Origin: Thamnaconus septentrionalis
Taxonomy: Eukaryota; Chordata; Actinopteri; Tetraodontiformes; Monacanthidae
NCBI GenBank assembly: GCA_009823395.1
Contig: CM020514.1
Location: forward strand, 4,342,966-4,406,965
DNA length: 64,000 nt
Direction of reading: 5' to 3'
Under the pieces are notes generated by a model, which was not told the origin of the DNA, made no database searches, and worked only from the letters and a program-made list of their open reading frames with translations. Numbering within the stretch: position 1 is the stretch's first letter; each line of letters opens with the position of its first letter. A program made the position numbers and the translations under genes. Positions 1-13,700 of this stretch are shown here, piece by piece.

Positions 1-108
1 CCATGTCTCTCAGCTGGCCTGGGAACACCTTGGGATTCCACTGGATGAGTCAGTGGAGGAGGTGATTGGGGCCAAGGAAGTGCAAGTCACTCTGGCCAAA
101 CTCTGACT
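1..108 (+). mobile_element. LINE 3'-end coding fragment
   Basis: Read on the plus strand, this edge fragment encodes RLAWEHLGIPLDES followed by an EEVIGAKEVQVTLAKL-like stretch. This is the degenerate C-terminal tail of a non-LTR retrotransposon that is very common in fish genomes. The same tail occurs again in reverse at about 1,790-2,095. The element is cut by the window edge. The family (RTE-like or L2-like) is not resolved. Confidence 0.55.
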
Positions 109-1455
109 CTACTCATATCTCTATCTTTTGTATTTTCTTTTTACCCCAATCGCTCAAAGCAGATAATTGCCCTCCACTTACCATACTCTACTTTCTGGGC
201 AAATGTAGGTATTTTAATATTAATGTTTTTGTACAACAGGGATTTTAATGAGGATCAAGTTAAGGTTTATTTTGGGTTCAAGTTAGGTTTAAGGTCATGC
301 AAGATGTCTGTATGCTAATAAATCATGATAATTATCTTCAAATAGTACAATATGACTGTGAGTTTGCACATTTCTCCAGTCCACTCTTTATTATATTAGT
401 ATATGGGTGTGTGTGCATACTGCTCAAGTATGGTATTTATGATCAGGAATCATCCTTAGGACACTGCAAAGTCCAAAGGTTGCACTGCCGTCTGTATTTC
501 TAGGCACATCATTAACCAACATTTAACTGCTGACTTTTCGGTACATATTAACAGCCTTGGCCATCATCTTGAATGTCACCCAAAACAACCTCACAATACA
601 ATTGCTTTGCTTCACAGAATGACCTTATCAACCCCTATTCAACTGATGTGATGACAATAACCACTGAGTAGGGGCACACTTGTTGAACTGTCTTAAATAT
701 GTAACACATATATATATACATATATATAAATATATATATATATATATAGATACATATATATATATGTACTGAAGTTGCAGGACACATGTTAAAGTTAGAG
801 TAAAAAGTTGTGACGTTCCCAAAGATGTGAAATTTGAAAAAAGGCAACATTACAACAGATTTTTCCACCTCACCGTTTAATGTTTCTAGCTGTACTGTAA
901 CTTAACTTCATTGTTTTCCTTCAATCTTCCTCGCTTGCTTTTGTGCTTATTTTTCAGAGGGTCACATGCTATTAAATAAACAGTCTTAACACTAACTGGA
1001 TTGCAGTTTAAATTTCATCTCATCAAAACATCTTGTTTCTCTCAAGAGTCGACTGTTTTGACATGCATCCCAATTAAATTATAAACAAGCAGGCAGGCCT
1101 CCTGATGGTGATGCTGGAGCCACTCATTTCCCTAATTGTTTGCAGTTGTCTGGTTGCGCCAGCAAGACCCCATGACTAACACAGCCTCGTTAATGTAAGG
1201 GGGTGTGGTGTAGAAAATCTATAAGGTGTTCAAAGGATAAAAAAACTGGAGCACAGACTTGAAGAAAGTAGAATATTCTTGTATTTGCAGTATTTCAGTG
1301 CAATATTTCCAATAAATGATTGTGTTTTTTATTTTACGGAGGGATGGCTGCATGACCTGAAGATGTTTAAAGTGGGTTGTCTAGTCACTGTTTTTTGCTA
1401 ACCTAAGTTCTGTAATAGTGCAACCAAAGAAGAATGGTACACGTCTTCTTTATTA
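109..1455. other. AT-rich intergenic stretch
   Basis: No gene can be supported here. The stretch is AT-rich and includes a (TA)n-rich microsatellite at about 708-765. Positions 140-178 resemble the 'ttaccccaat...tcaaagcaga' end also seen near 43,505, probably an old LINE 3' scrap. Open frames here are short and show no family resemblance. Confidence 0.5.
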
Positions 1456-1562
1456 AGGTAGAAGGGTTGAGTTAGGGCAACTGGTATCGTTTTTGTTATC
1501 TTTTGTAATCTTTCAAGATCACAAAAAACAAGTCCGGTTGCACTAACTCAACCCTTCTACCT
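1456..1562. repeat. Inverted repeat, 26-bp arms
   Basis: The left arm at 1456-1481 and the right arm at 1537-1562 are reverse complements with one mismatch in 26, around a 55-nt spacer rich in A and T runs. The arm (GGTAGAAGGGTTGAGTTAG and its complement) resembles a dispersed fish repeat, so this is more likely a transposon scrap than a gene-specific hairpin. Confidence 0.6.
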
Positions 1563-1789
1563 CAAGATGACCTGGATGACTGAGAACCTTCACAGACATG
1601 TCTTCTTTATTAGCCAGAGTTTCAGTCAATTTCAGTGTATTTTATTTATATAAAATGGGGACAAATTTCATGTGGCAATACTGTTCTTCTTGCAACCATC
1701 AAACCCAAACTCTCGTTGCCAGTAAAAGAAGCTTGTCACTTCAGAGAACAAGTCTGCACCACTGCATCTGGGGCTTTGCATTGGAAACC

Positions 1790-2095
1790 CTTCATCCATC
1801 CATCCATTTTCCAGGGCAACAGTCTCAGCAGAGATGTCCAGACTTCCCTGGCCCCAGTCACTTCCTCAGGGTGGGATACCAAGGCATTCAAAGGCCAGCC
1901 AAGAGACGTAGTCTCTCCAGCGTGTCCTCGGTCTTCCTCGGGATCTCCTTCCAGTGGGACATACCCGGAACACCTCACAAGGGAGGCGTCCAGCAGGCAT
2001 CTAAAACAGACGGCCGAGTCACCTCAGCTGGCAACTCTCGATGTGGAGAAGCAGCGGCTGTACTCCAAGCTCCCCCCTGGGTGACGGAGCTCCTT
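1790..2095 (-). mobile_element. LINE 3' fragment with ATGG tail
   Basis: On the minus strand this encodes a stretch with GYVPLEGDPEEDRGHAGET and then EEVTGAREVWTSLLRLLP. It ends in a (GGAT)n-like run at 1795-1808. This layout is typical of the 3' end of a fish non-LTR retrotransposon. It belongs to the same family as the fragment at the window start but in the opposite orientation. It is degenerate and non-coding now. Confidence 0.65.
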
Positions 2096-4255
2096 ACCCT
2101 TTACTATGGAAACCCAAAGCTCTCAACATACCGTGCTGGAGTTTATCTGCAGCTGATACAAAGAGGTATGTTGCTATTAACTCTGCAGAAGAACTTTTCA
2201 CACTTTTACGTGGCCTACCACTTTTCTCGATGAGTTGCTGCTGTTTACATTTTTTAAATAAAACAAACAGCACTTGGACAGTGAAATATTTAGTAGGGAA
2301 GAAATGTCACAGATGGATTTCCACTATTACACAGATGGCATCCTAAGAAGAAGAAGAAGAAGAAGCAGTCTACCTAGATTTTATACACCTGTGGTAATTG
2401 AAGTGAAACTGGTATTTAATTATTTATATTGCCAATACATGTGTTTGAGAGTGTCAGTGGCTATGTAACAATCCAATTGACTTTTTTAATAATGGCATTA
2501 AAATGACATCAGACTTGAGATTGTTAATCCACACATTTTTAATAAACTTCAATATTAGATTGCCTAATATTGATCCAATTCGAAGAATTTAAAGTAACCC
2601 TGATTGTGACACAGAGAAGTTCAATACAATTTTGTCAAGTAATAGCACTGACATATAAATTAAAAGGAAGGCAGTGTCTATGTCAATAGATTTGTCTTTA
2701 CCATTATTGATATTATTAAAAAAACAAAAACAAAAACAAAACACTTGTCTTCAACAAAACCAAATAATACAATTTCTGAATATCAGTATAAATGGCTCAA
2801 ATATTTTAAGTCAATGTGGAAAAATCACAATTCTTTTAAATGGATGAACTGTCCTGTGATGAATCATATTATATTGTCAATGACATTAAAAAAAAAAAAA
2901 CAAAAGGAAAGGAGAGAGCTTATCTTTACCTGTTATAATCTCAGGCTTCTCAGTTTGTTGTATGCTTAACAAGTCTCATCCATTATATTAGGAAAACAGA
3001 AATGGCTTTAGCCATTGAAACTCAGTAACTGTTTTTCTTTCACTCCACATGTTCATTTACTCTTTTAAAAGATGTCTTGTTACTCAACCACCAATTTATA
3101 CAAACCAATATATTAATAAATAAACCTCTTTAGGACAACAACACCAATAAGAACCCGAGAAGTTGGTAACCAATTCAAGAGAAGAAGAAGAGGAGAAAGG
3201 AAGGCTGAGAGGAAAGATAAGCAGATAAGGTGGATGATCCCACTTGATCTAGACTGAGTGTTGTTACTAACACACAATGCCTTCCATCTTTTCTTGACAT
3301 ATGCCCGTTGTCATCTGGTTCCTGGACAAACACCTGCAGTGTGACCTGCTATCCAGTGGAGATGGAGCCACATCATTATCATCTGGATGGATTGAATATG
3401 CTAGCTCTTTATGAACTTAGTCCTGTACTCATATCTTACATACTTCTGTACTACTGCAACCCTTACGGTTTAATATCAGTGTTCCTTATGTTGTGCTCTG
3501 TGTTTGGGACACCTATTTGTCTGCCTAATGCCAGTCATGGGAACTGAGGCATTTTTGAGATGGTGGCTTTTCTCGCCTCCAAAAGTCTTCTTTGAGGTGT
3601 TTGTTTTGGGAATTCAGGTAAACTCCATCTAAGGCTAAATACCAATACAAGACCGATAGTCAAGGAGTACCTAAAAGGAACCTTGAAAAAAACATGGAAG
3701 ATAGAGTTCAAGAGGGTGTGAAACCGTTAAAATCAAATCAAATGTAACAGTACAAGGGTAAAAGACACTTGTTCTGCAATCCAATTGTAATTGGGCATGA
3801 CAATGAACATTTGTCAGCGATGTGTCTGTCGGGTCAGAACCAGACTGAATTCCAGTAGTCAGATCCTCTATCTGTGAGTCATGATTTCAAGTCTTTCAGT
3901 GTCTAGAAGAGCAGATTTTTTTTTCTTGGTATTTTAAGAGACGTATCAATGTGAAGGTGTAATGACACAATTGGATGAGGAGAATTACCTTCTTATTTTC
4001 TCAGTAAACTAAATCTTTCAGATGAACAGCGATGACAACCGTGCATACAAAATTCACTGGTTTGCAAAAGGACCAGCTATACAGTCAAGTTAATGTCACA
4101 CTGTCTTAGCTAGCAGTTGTAGATGCTAACCTATCTCAAAGTAAATTAACTTCTACTGTTGAAATTATGAATGTATCTTTTTTTTCTGTCCCCCACTTCA
4201 TTTGTTGTTTGTCCTTTCTCTTTATCAGCATTCTGCTCAAGTACTCAGTTTACTC
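2096..4255. other. Gene-free stretch, including satb2 3' flank
   Basis: No coding signal is seen. A short (AAG)n run lies at about 2,345-2,364. The part just below 4,256 is the 3' flank, and presumably the 3' UTR, of the minus-strand satb2-type gene. I could not pick out a convincing polyadenylation signal in that orientation. Confidence 0.4.
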
Positions 4256-4717
4256 TCAGAGACTGAATGATAAATTGCCAGAAGCCAGAGCTTGATTCTG
4301 TCCTTTACTCTTGCCTTCCTCACGAACAGTATTTTTCTCTGAAGAAGATAGGCTGGAGTTTGTGCTGGAGGAATCTGATGGCTGGTGAAGCCGTCCAGTG
4401 TTACTGATACTCCCTTCGACTGATTGAAAGATCTCCTCTGCTCCGTCTTCACTTGACTCTGTGTCCTCTGAGCCCGAGAGCAACTCCTCTTCTCTGTATT
4501 CACTGGCGCTCAGACCTCCAGTGGCAGTTAGTGCCTCACCCAGCTCTTTCAGACGGCCATGATGCTTCACATGGTAGCGCTGGTTCTGAAAAAACTTGAT
4601 GATGGTGTGCTTGGGAAGGTCAAGTTGTGCAGACAATGTGTATATAGCCTCCTGGTCAGGGTATAGTCCAACATCTTGGATAAAGCTCTGTAGGATCCCC
4701 AAGGCTTTCAGAGAGAT
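4256..4717 (-). CDS. satb2: satb2 terminal exon: homeodomain and Ser-rich tail
   Basis: The exon opens after a clean 'ttcttttag' acceptor in phase 0. It encodes the whole homeodomain ([20 protein letters not shown] onward) almost as in human SATB2. It then has an acidic stretch ([20 protein letters not shown]) and a long Ser/Thr/Asn-rich tail ending NLSFSL. Human SATB2 has a shorter acidic tail, so the last ~70 residues look lineage-specific. Confidence 0.9.
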   Translation of the reverse strand: MSLKALGILQSFIQDVGLYPDQEAIYTLSAQLDLPKHTIIKFFQNQRYHVKHHGRLKELGEALTATGGLSASEYREEELLSGSEDTESSEDGAEEIFQSVEGSISNTGRLHQPSDSSSTNSSLSSSEKNTVREEGKSKGQNQALASGNLSFSL

Positions 4718-7700
4718 CTAAAAGAAAAAGCCAGGTGTCAAGACAAACATTTATTGAAAGAACAAATGAAGACAGCATAGTGTTAAGATAATAACTGTTG
4801 TGGTAATATCCCATTTATGAAAATGCACAAATATTCATCACGTACCTTTGTACGTGACCTTGGCCTTTTGTTGGACCTTTCACTGCAAACAGTGATTTGG
4901 GGGCACCTGCCTGTAGATCTGTCGCCCACATTCTGCAATTTGTCATCATTCAATGGGACAGACAATGTTTTTTCTTGCACTAGAGACAAGCCATATTCCT
5001 TCATTTGTGCAGGAGATGAAGTGGGAAGTGCTTGATGGGATGACTTGGGAAGTGCCTGATGGGATAGACAGAAATGCTGATTAGTTTAAAGCTTAAAGCC
5101 AAGAAAAAAACAAAAAACTTTGGTGTGTTATTGGAAGAAATTTGACTTTGAATTTTCGGTCCTTTTGTCATCGTGGGTTCTTTCCTCCAACTTTGGAGAA
5201 ATTGCGCTCAGCAGGTAACAGCAACCAACCAAACTATTTTCTACCCTGCTGCCGTTCATGCACATTTTGTGGATGCCTTGGATGGTCATCATGTGGTGGA
5301 CACATCAGAAATCATGGTGGTTGGGGTCCTGTTCCATTCCTGGACCTTCTTACCATGGCAACTCAACTAACCGCCCATTTTCGAAAACGCTCTTTTGGGG
5401 TGGGAAAGTTTGAAAATGCCGCCCTGTCCGACTTCATGTAAACCCCTAAAACAGTCTTTTTTGGGAGTGATAAGGTCGCATCCTGGCCTCGCCTTGCAAC
5501 CTGAGCTGATTGAGAGGCGTGGATGACCACTCACAATAAAAACAACAACAAAAAATAGTTTTATATCTAAATGAAGGGCAAAGAGGTTGAAAAAGATTGG
5601 TCCAAAAAAGTGCTCTGTTTTCCTGCAGCACTGTTGAGACACAGACAGATTACTTCAACACATAATTAAAGCTGCAAGCAGCATTCAAGGGACCGAGTCT
5701 GCCGTCGCCAGCAGATGTCTGCTGTCGCCATACGACCTTCCTGTTCAACAAGGGGCAAATTATTGTAGGTGGCTCTCTTGAGCCCTAATGGGTTTATTAC
5801 TCATGTTTATGAAAAAATTCACCAGTCTTGACCTGTGTGTCAAAATTTCTGACCAAATGCCAAAGATATGTTTGCGTTAATAGTGTCCATCACTGAAAAT
5901 GTTACCACTCAGCCTAGCGTAGCTTAGCCTGCTTAGTCAACGGCACACTCGGCTTGGGGCAACATCTTTATCGCCCTACAGGCATCAGATTTGATGGCAC
6001 TACATTGGATTGTCTTGAATTTTCTGTTGTCTTAATTTCTCGCTTTTGATTGGCTGACTTGCTGCACTGGTTGAACTGGAAGATGTTAATTAGAACAACT
6101 ACAGCAGTTTTGTGTCCTTTCATACTTGTTTGTCTTGTGTGAGGTGGAGGATTGAGTGCAGTCTTTCAGACTGGTGGTTCCTGGATTCCTCTTCATAGGT
6201 GATGTCTCTGTCAGCTTGTGGAAGCGTCAGAAACCTTCGAATAGTGCAAAGGTTTTCCCACAGAGTACGGTTCTCTGGGCTGGGGTTCTCTTTCCACCGG
6301 AGCAGCTCACAGAGCCAACCCTACAGAGAGGACAGAAGATGGAAGAAGAGGTTATATATTAACAACAGTATAGCAGCTGTCTGTGTTAGGTTTTTCTGTA
6401 AAGTTTGAAAGCCACCATGGAAGCTGATTAGGTATGTTAAAATAGGTGATGCGATCAATTAAAATGTGTGGTTGTATCTTGGAGAAACAGCCAGCAAACA
6501 TTCTGTCATCGCTGATATCGGGAGTTCACAAAGTGTTTGTAGACCCTGTTAAACTGTGGGAAACCCTGAGGGTCTTATACCTTCAGAGAAGTCCTAGAAA
6601 TTTTCTGGACCGAAAGAATAGGACAATCAAATATAAACATAATCATTATTTGAAAATTCAATTTCCTTTCATTTGATAGAATACATGTAATACATTTTCT
6701 CTCATCTACATGAGCCTGATGTCAACTTCGCATTAGTAATGAAAGGCTTACTGTAGCGAAAACATTATCCAATCAGAATTTTTAGAATCTGACACGACCT
6801 GGTTGGCTGGCTCATTCACTGGTTTGAACTTCACGAGTCCATTAGAAGGCCAAGCTGTGTGTCTTAGCTACAGAGTGATGGCTGAATTGACCAATTGAAG
6901 CGGGTGGGACAAAGTAAAAGATTTTAGGCCATGTTGAAGTCTTAACCTCACAGTCTCGGATGCAACACTGGTGAGAGACTGAGAGGGGGCGCTAGAGAGC
7001 GAAATGGCAGAAGACGACTGCGATGTGTAACTTTTTGCGTATTGAAATGGGAACTGAATTTATTTGATTGCGTCAGTGTGTGTATGATTTGTGATGCGCC
7101 ATGATTTCATAGCGCTGACCGTGGTGAGTAAATGAGCCTCAGTGTTCCTCATTTTACTTCTTGAACTTCTGAAGCTGTGTGGTCACCTGGCTCTTGTTGG
7201 CGGCAACCTTTGCAAAAAGAGCTTGGGAAACCTTGGCTCTCTTCATCTCCTGCTGAATTTCATCATAAATGCCTGACGTAATGTTAGCCTGGGACACAGG
7301 TGTCGTGGGAAGGTCAGTGGCTGGGACACTCGGCCTTATCTGAAAGAAAGAGTCAACATGTGTTATGATTCACAGCGCATTCAAATTTTTCAACTGAGAT
7401 AATTAGAGATAATAAGAAGTAATGCAATCATTAGTCTTGTAACTCATTGAGTTATAAGGATGACAAAATGTATTATTGATTACTATACACAATCCCTATT
7501 GTGCAGGAGCTCTAGTGCCTGCAGGTATGTATGTCATCGCAGATAATCTTAGTTTCGATGAGAGAATGTAGGTAAAAATAACAATTGTTGAAGGGTGTTT
7601 TCCAAATGAGCATCAATGCGTTGTGTTAACAGATGAATGTCAATAAGTGTAATCTTTTTGGTTGCTCCTATTAGAAAATAGATATGTTTCAGACAGCCGA

Positions 7701-10700
7701 ACACAGTGTTAGAACTCACAGAGTTGGAGGTCTTGGTTTTATTTTTCCAAATCGAGGCCCAGGTATTTGAAGTTACATGGTCATCCAAACTGCCTTCCCA
7801 CACTTTCTGCACACACCATACAGTTACAGTTCACAATTAGACATGCAGGTATAATCCCATCTGATAAGTTTTTATTATTTTATTCGCTGTTGAAAATCCT
7901 AAGGATACTTGTCATGTTATTTGTGAGGATGTACTCTGGACATCGCTGATTATACAAACCTGTGAGAGGTGATGAGCAGCAGGGTTTGACGAGTTTGAAG
8001 AAGGGAGGCCGATCGTGGGGCTGATGGTGCGCTCTCTCTCCTCCTGATATAGTCTGTCTCTTTCGTTGACTGGCAGATTGAGAAAATTCTGCATGGATTT
8101 CAGATTAGCAAGCAACGACTGGGAGGCTGTGCATGGGTCCTCCTCTTTGCGAAGGATTTCTGATAGCAGGCCCTGATAAACACAGGACACAAGAAGACAA
8201 TGCAGATTCTGTCAGTATCTCCATCAATGTTATGTTTTCGTCAAACACTATATCAGATACACCTGCTCAACTTCTTGTTGACAAAAAAATAGTAAATAGT
8301 TGGCCAAGATAGAAGAAAGGTGATTTAAGTGGCTTGATGAGACAAACGCGTTGGTCTCAGTATTTCAAAAAAATGCAACAAAAAAACCCCAAACACCTGT
8401 GTATAGACTAAGTTAGAGAGGCATTTAATGGATTCCAGTCCACGTCATCTACATGCATCAGGTGTTTGTGTTTTTGATTAACCTATAGGTAGATGTTTGA
8501 AAGGTAGGAATGAGTACACATTTATAGGGCCCAGCACACATTAATGCCGCAGTAAAACAGTCTGAAGTCCTTCTTAGGATTAAGCAATCGCTTGGTGCTT
8601 GTTATTTTATTGCTGTTTCGCTTAAATATTTAAACAAATGTAACAAAAAAAGAGAGAGCGATAAATGTGAATTTAGCTAAGTAATCCTGGGCAAAAAAAA
8701 AATGTTAAAAAAGATTAGAAGTAAAAAGTAAAGCATAAAACAGATATATTTCAGCTAAGTAATGGGAAACTTACAATTCAATGTTATACTCTCATTTAGT
8801 TGTAAGAATCCAAAATAATTTACCCAATAAGTAAAATCTTCTATTTTGCAAAAACCTTGCTTTTTGGTTTAATTAAATGTATAATAGCTGTCCTCATGTT
8901 GGTTGAATTCAATACAATATTTTATCCTATACTTTTTCACATGTTCGTGATATTAGTTCATATTAGATTTTCTGTCTCATTTCTTAACGTTTTGTTAAGA
9001 AATGAGAAAACTTAACATTTTGTTTTTCACACATTCGTACCTGTGTGCGGTTAAAAGCCACACGAGCGAACACAGCCTGGGACACGCTAGCTCTCTTCAA
9101 CTCTTCCCTGACCTGCTGATAAATGTCAGTGGAGACTTCAGAGGCTGAGATGCTGTTCCCTGGCTGTTCAGTAGCCTTCAATGAATTCCGCGGGATGGGC
9201 GGGTGGTTGAGGAACTGCTGGTTGAGGGCCTGAGGGTGCTGATGAGCCAGCAGTCGGCTTATGGCGAGTTGCTGGTTGATGAGGTGGGCCATTGCCAGCT
9301 GTTGACGCACCAGCTGCGGGGGCAGCTGGGGGGAGAGAAGACCTCCGGATCCCAGCAGGGGCTGTAATGTGGTGGCGGAGGGTGACGTCGGAGGAGGCGC
9401 CTGGCCAGTGCGAACGGGGCCGTGGAGCGACGGCTGTTGTTGGGGCACAGGAGGCTGCTGGCTTGGCTGAGAGAGTGCTTGCTGGTCCCCGGATGCAGTC
9501 TTATGCAGGAGGCCTCCAGTTCCCAGGGGACTGAGCTGGGGTAGGCCTGCCAACTGCGAAGGAGACCTCTGGCCCATCACACCATAGTCTGTCATGTTGT
9601 CTCTTTCAACTGAAATGGATAGGTGTAGTGTTTAGTTGTAGTCTTTCCACGTTCTTAGCATGTCTGTTTCTTTTTTTTGCTTATATTTGACAACCTGTTC
9701 CTGTTTGTAGATGTAGCAGTTAGGGCTGTCAGCGTTCATGCGTTAATCGCGTTTACCAAATGCAATCCATAACTTGTCAATTTTTTTAAATCGCATTTCA
9801 AACATGAGGCCGGAAGCGGAAGATAACAGAATTTTACACATGCAATTCCAACTGTGATTAATCGCAGTTAATTATGAACATACTGCGATTAATCACGATT
9901 GAAAAATGAATCGTTTGACAGCCCTAGTAGCAATTTTTGAACCTGTTTGTCACTCATTCCCGTTAACTGTAGAGTCTCTTTGATTCGATTTGATGAGACG
10001 TCAAAATTGAGGTTGGCAGACTGCACGCTAATCTTCTACTAAATCGCAGGCTACAACGTACATCACTGTATGATGTCACTGTGCACTGCATCCACGTGCA
10101 CCTATGATGCAATCCATCTACGCTGCTAAACAAATGTAAGAACTCCAGTGTAAGTACAGAATCTGTCCGGGGCTATGGAATGTGTCCGGGGTCTTACGGC
10201 AACTCTATTAGGACAAACTACATCGCGGTCGGTTAGATAGGTAGCCCCAGACAGACCGCGATGTAGTTTGTCCGAATAGAGTTGCCATAAGACCCCGAAC
10301 ACATTCCATAGCCCTGGACACATTCTGTACCTACACCGGCTCAAAATGTTTTTATGGTCTCATTCATGGGCACAGAAGAAAATCTCAAAAAAAGGAGAGA
10401 AGGAGAATTTGGACTCTAACCTGGTTTGGCAAAAGAGGCAAATAATTAACGATAGTGTGACTGCTACTGATATTTATTCACACCAACAGTCACAAAATTT
10501 GTACAAAAAAAAAGAATGTGGTGACAGTGCAGTGTAAAGTGCAACAAGACGGAGGTAGCTTCATGGCCGCGCCAGACTCATTTGAATGTGTTTTGATTGA
10601 TCATTTCCACACATTTCACATAAAATGACACCCTCTCTTTGGAACCAACTAGGGTGTGGCTTCATTCAGCATTTGATCATGGGTGATGGATCAGAGGTTA

Positions 10701-13700
10701 CACAAAATTTAAAAGCAAGACGGCGTGTGTGCAAGAAGGCATATGTAAGGCCACTCCAGTACTGATGCAAATATAATATAAATAATAATAATAATATACA
10801 TTGGAAATATTTAGTAATTCATGCATAGTTATTTTGGTTTGGGAGACAAACCCTTTAGATCTGCTGAGTGTCAAAAACAGTTCATACCTTTGATGTCAGT
10901 TGCATCTTGGTGGGGCCATATTTTCTCAAGGTAGTCCACTGCCCAACAACGAAATTACAAATTAGTTCCAGATGTTGAACATGAAAAAAACAATTTGCCG
11001 GCTTACTGAAACAGCTTAATTCCTCAACTGTCCCTCTGCCTGTTGCCCTGCATCAGTTCTGCACTCGCCATTGCAGCCCCACCCCGACCCCAGCATCCAC
11101 CTGCAGGCTCTGAGGTTCACTGCGGGGCTTCCCTCATCACTCCTCATAATCTCTATGTTATTATTATTATTTTATACAAGGGTGACCTGGCCAAGTAAGG
11201 TAGCAGCACACGTCATAGTAAATATACAGTATGTGGTTCCAGTAGCAGTTTAAGAACACAATCGGAAATCAAAGATATTCCTTCATAGGCTGTTTCCATC
11301 AAAAACATGTATGCATGATTGGGCATATTTTATAATACCTTTGAATTTCTTATACTTCTTGTACCAACGACCAAACTCCTGGCATTTAGAAGTCGACACG
11401 TTGTAGTAAGAGCTATTCATCAAAGAGTAGATCATACTCTGAAAGGGGGAAAGGACATCAAGATAATTCATAACCAAGTAATGCACGAGCCACATGTGCT
11501 TCAATGTGTGTGTGTGTCTATTTTTTTTTTTTTAAAGTTGTTGTGTCTTGACAAGAATTGTGTGAATGTGTTTGTGAGCCCAGTCAGTGAAGAATTTCTG
11601 TCACCTTTTGGGACAGACAATGAAGCATATCTCATCTTATCTTATCTTAAATATGAACTGCACACTCTACAAAAGACACTTTGCATCTCGACAATAAATA
11701 CATTCATAAATCCACTTTTTGAAACACAAAAAGGGGGAACAGTGCTCATTGAATTTGTACTCAAAGAATGGTAGCATTGAATTTGTACTCATCGCAATAA
11801 ATAAACATAGCATGGACATCATTACATAGTTAGAGCAGAGGGTTAAACCTACTGCTAGTTGATTTTTTACAGAGGAAAGAATCCATTTAGACAATGTTTA
11901 AGTACAGAACATGTAACTTCACTAATTGGAAATATGTACTAAAATCAATTCTATGAGATATGACATAAAAACAAAGTTATGTGGCAGCAGGAGAATATGG
12001 CACTTCACCTGTGACAGAGGACACTCTCTGGCCAGACTGTTGGGATTTATATCCTTGAGGAGCTCTTTCAGAGCATTTCTGGTTGTGGCATGGTTCCACT
12101 GTTCACATGGCAAATCCTCCAGCTTTGAAACACTACAAAACATACGGAACAAGTTATTAACTTAATCAAGCAACTATACCAACCATGACATCGGCTTTAC
12201 TAAAGGGACTTCCCGCAGAGCGGGGGTCACCAACCTTTTTGAACCTGAGAGCTACTTCATGGTGTCATGTAATAGGCTACCAGTTTGCTACACTTTTAAT
12301 GATACTCATCGATGTGAAGACACCAATCACGGTAATGATTTCTCACAATAATTACCAACAATGACTTTACAGAGTTGGATAAAAAATAATATCAATATTC
12401 AACACTTCGTTTTGTATTAATCTCAGGAATTAATTCATTTTTCAGGCGCTCACTTCTACAACATTTAATAGGAAAATGTCCAATTTTCACAAGCCACTGA
12501 TTAACCATTTTAACAAATCATGCACTATGTTGCGCCACCTTTGAAAAAGCTATTCATTGAATAAATTAATGAAAGACTGAATGAATTAAGGAACTACGTC
12601 GCACCACCTTTGAAGAAGGTAGTGACAAAGGTTTGCATATGTTGCAGCCAATGGTAAATCTGCTTTCAACAGAATTAAATGTAGGATACGTGTGTCGTGT
12701 GATAAGGTGTGTGAGAGGATCAACGTACAATTATATTACAATCATTACCTAAGTATCTGTCATCGGTTAGGCCTTTCCCAAAACTTTTGTCCATATCGGT
12801 CAGAGTTAACCAGGTAAGCACATTGAGATTGTATCAGATTAACTAACTATTACAACGAGATGAAGATAAGATATTTTTGTTCAATAAATAGGGATGTAAG
12901 GGTCTTAAAAATTGTTCCCATGAACTCTGAACAGTGAAATAAAGATCTCTAATCTAATCTCTAAATCTCTAATATAAAGAGCTCTCTAATCTCCATCTCT
13001 CTCTCTCTGAAAAAAAAATATACTATACATATTTAGCACTGCTTGTCTCTCTCCATTGGAGAACTGCACTGTGCTACCAAGACATTACTTCACCTGCAAT
13101 GATTTAATTCAACAATCACCAGTTTGTGCAGCAGACCAACTATTTTATTCACGTTAGTTGAGAATATTTCCTTGTGAAAGGTCTGTTACTTCAGTAATAA
13201 TCACCTTCATTGAACAAAGCATTTTAAAACGTATGTCTCTTCAGAAATTTACAGTCACCTTTGCAGCTGAATATGTAGTGTGACCATGTGGTAGACCTCC
13301 AACAACATGTCAGCCACTGTAGCTTCTGGAGCGTCTGTCAGGAAGTTAATGGGCAGTGGTTTCCACCTTCCCACTTTAATAATGCCTGTTCAAAGACATA
13401 AAAGATTGCCCCATTTAAGTAATACCACAACGGCATTGATCATTGAATAGGGGGGGATTAAAAACCATTTCTTTACTTTGGTCTTCTTGAAATCTTTTTA
13501 AAAGACTTTTAATATACTTTCAGTGCGTATTCATAACTATAAGTTAATTCTGCTTTTGCGAGGAGGCACATAAGGCTGGAACATCCTTTACGAAACTCAA
13601 CCGCAAGTATTCAAGTCGGATTTCTGTGGCTATGGGTTCCCAACTATAAACACAAATTCATGTTTGTGGGTAAAAGTCAAAAGGCAAGAGTTTGGGGTTC

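Noticed and set aside
1598..2233. A 211-codon plus-strand frame
   Set aside because: It is the antisense shadow of a minus-strand LINE 3' fragment; no splice sites or homology fit a gene.
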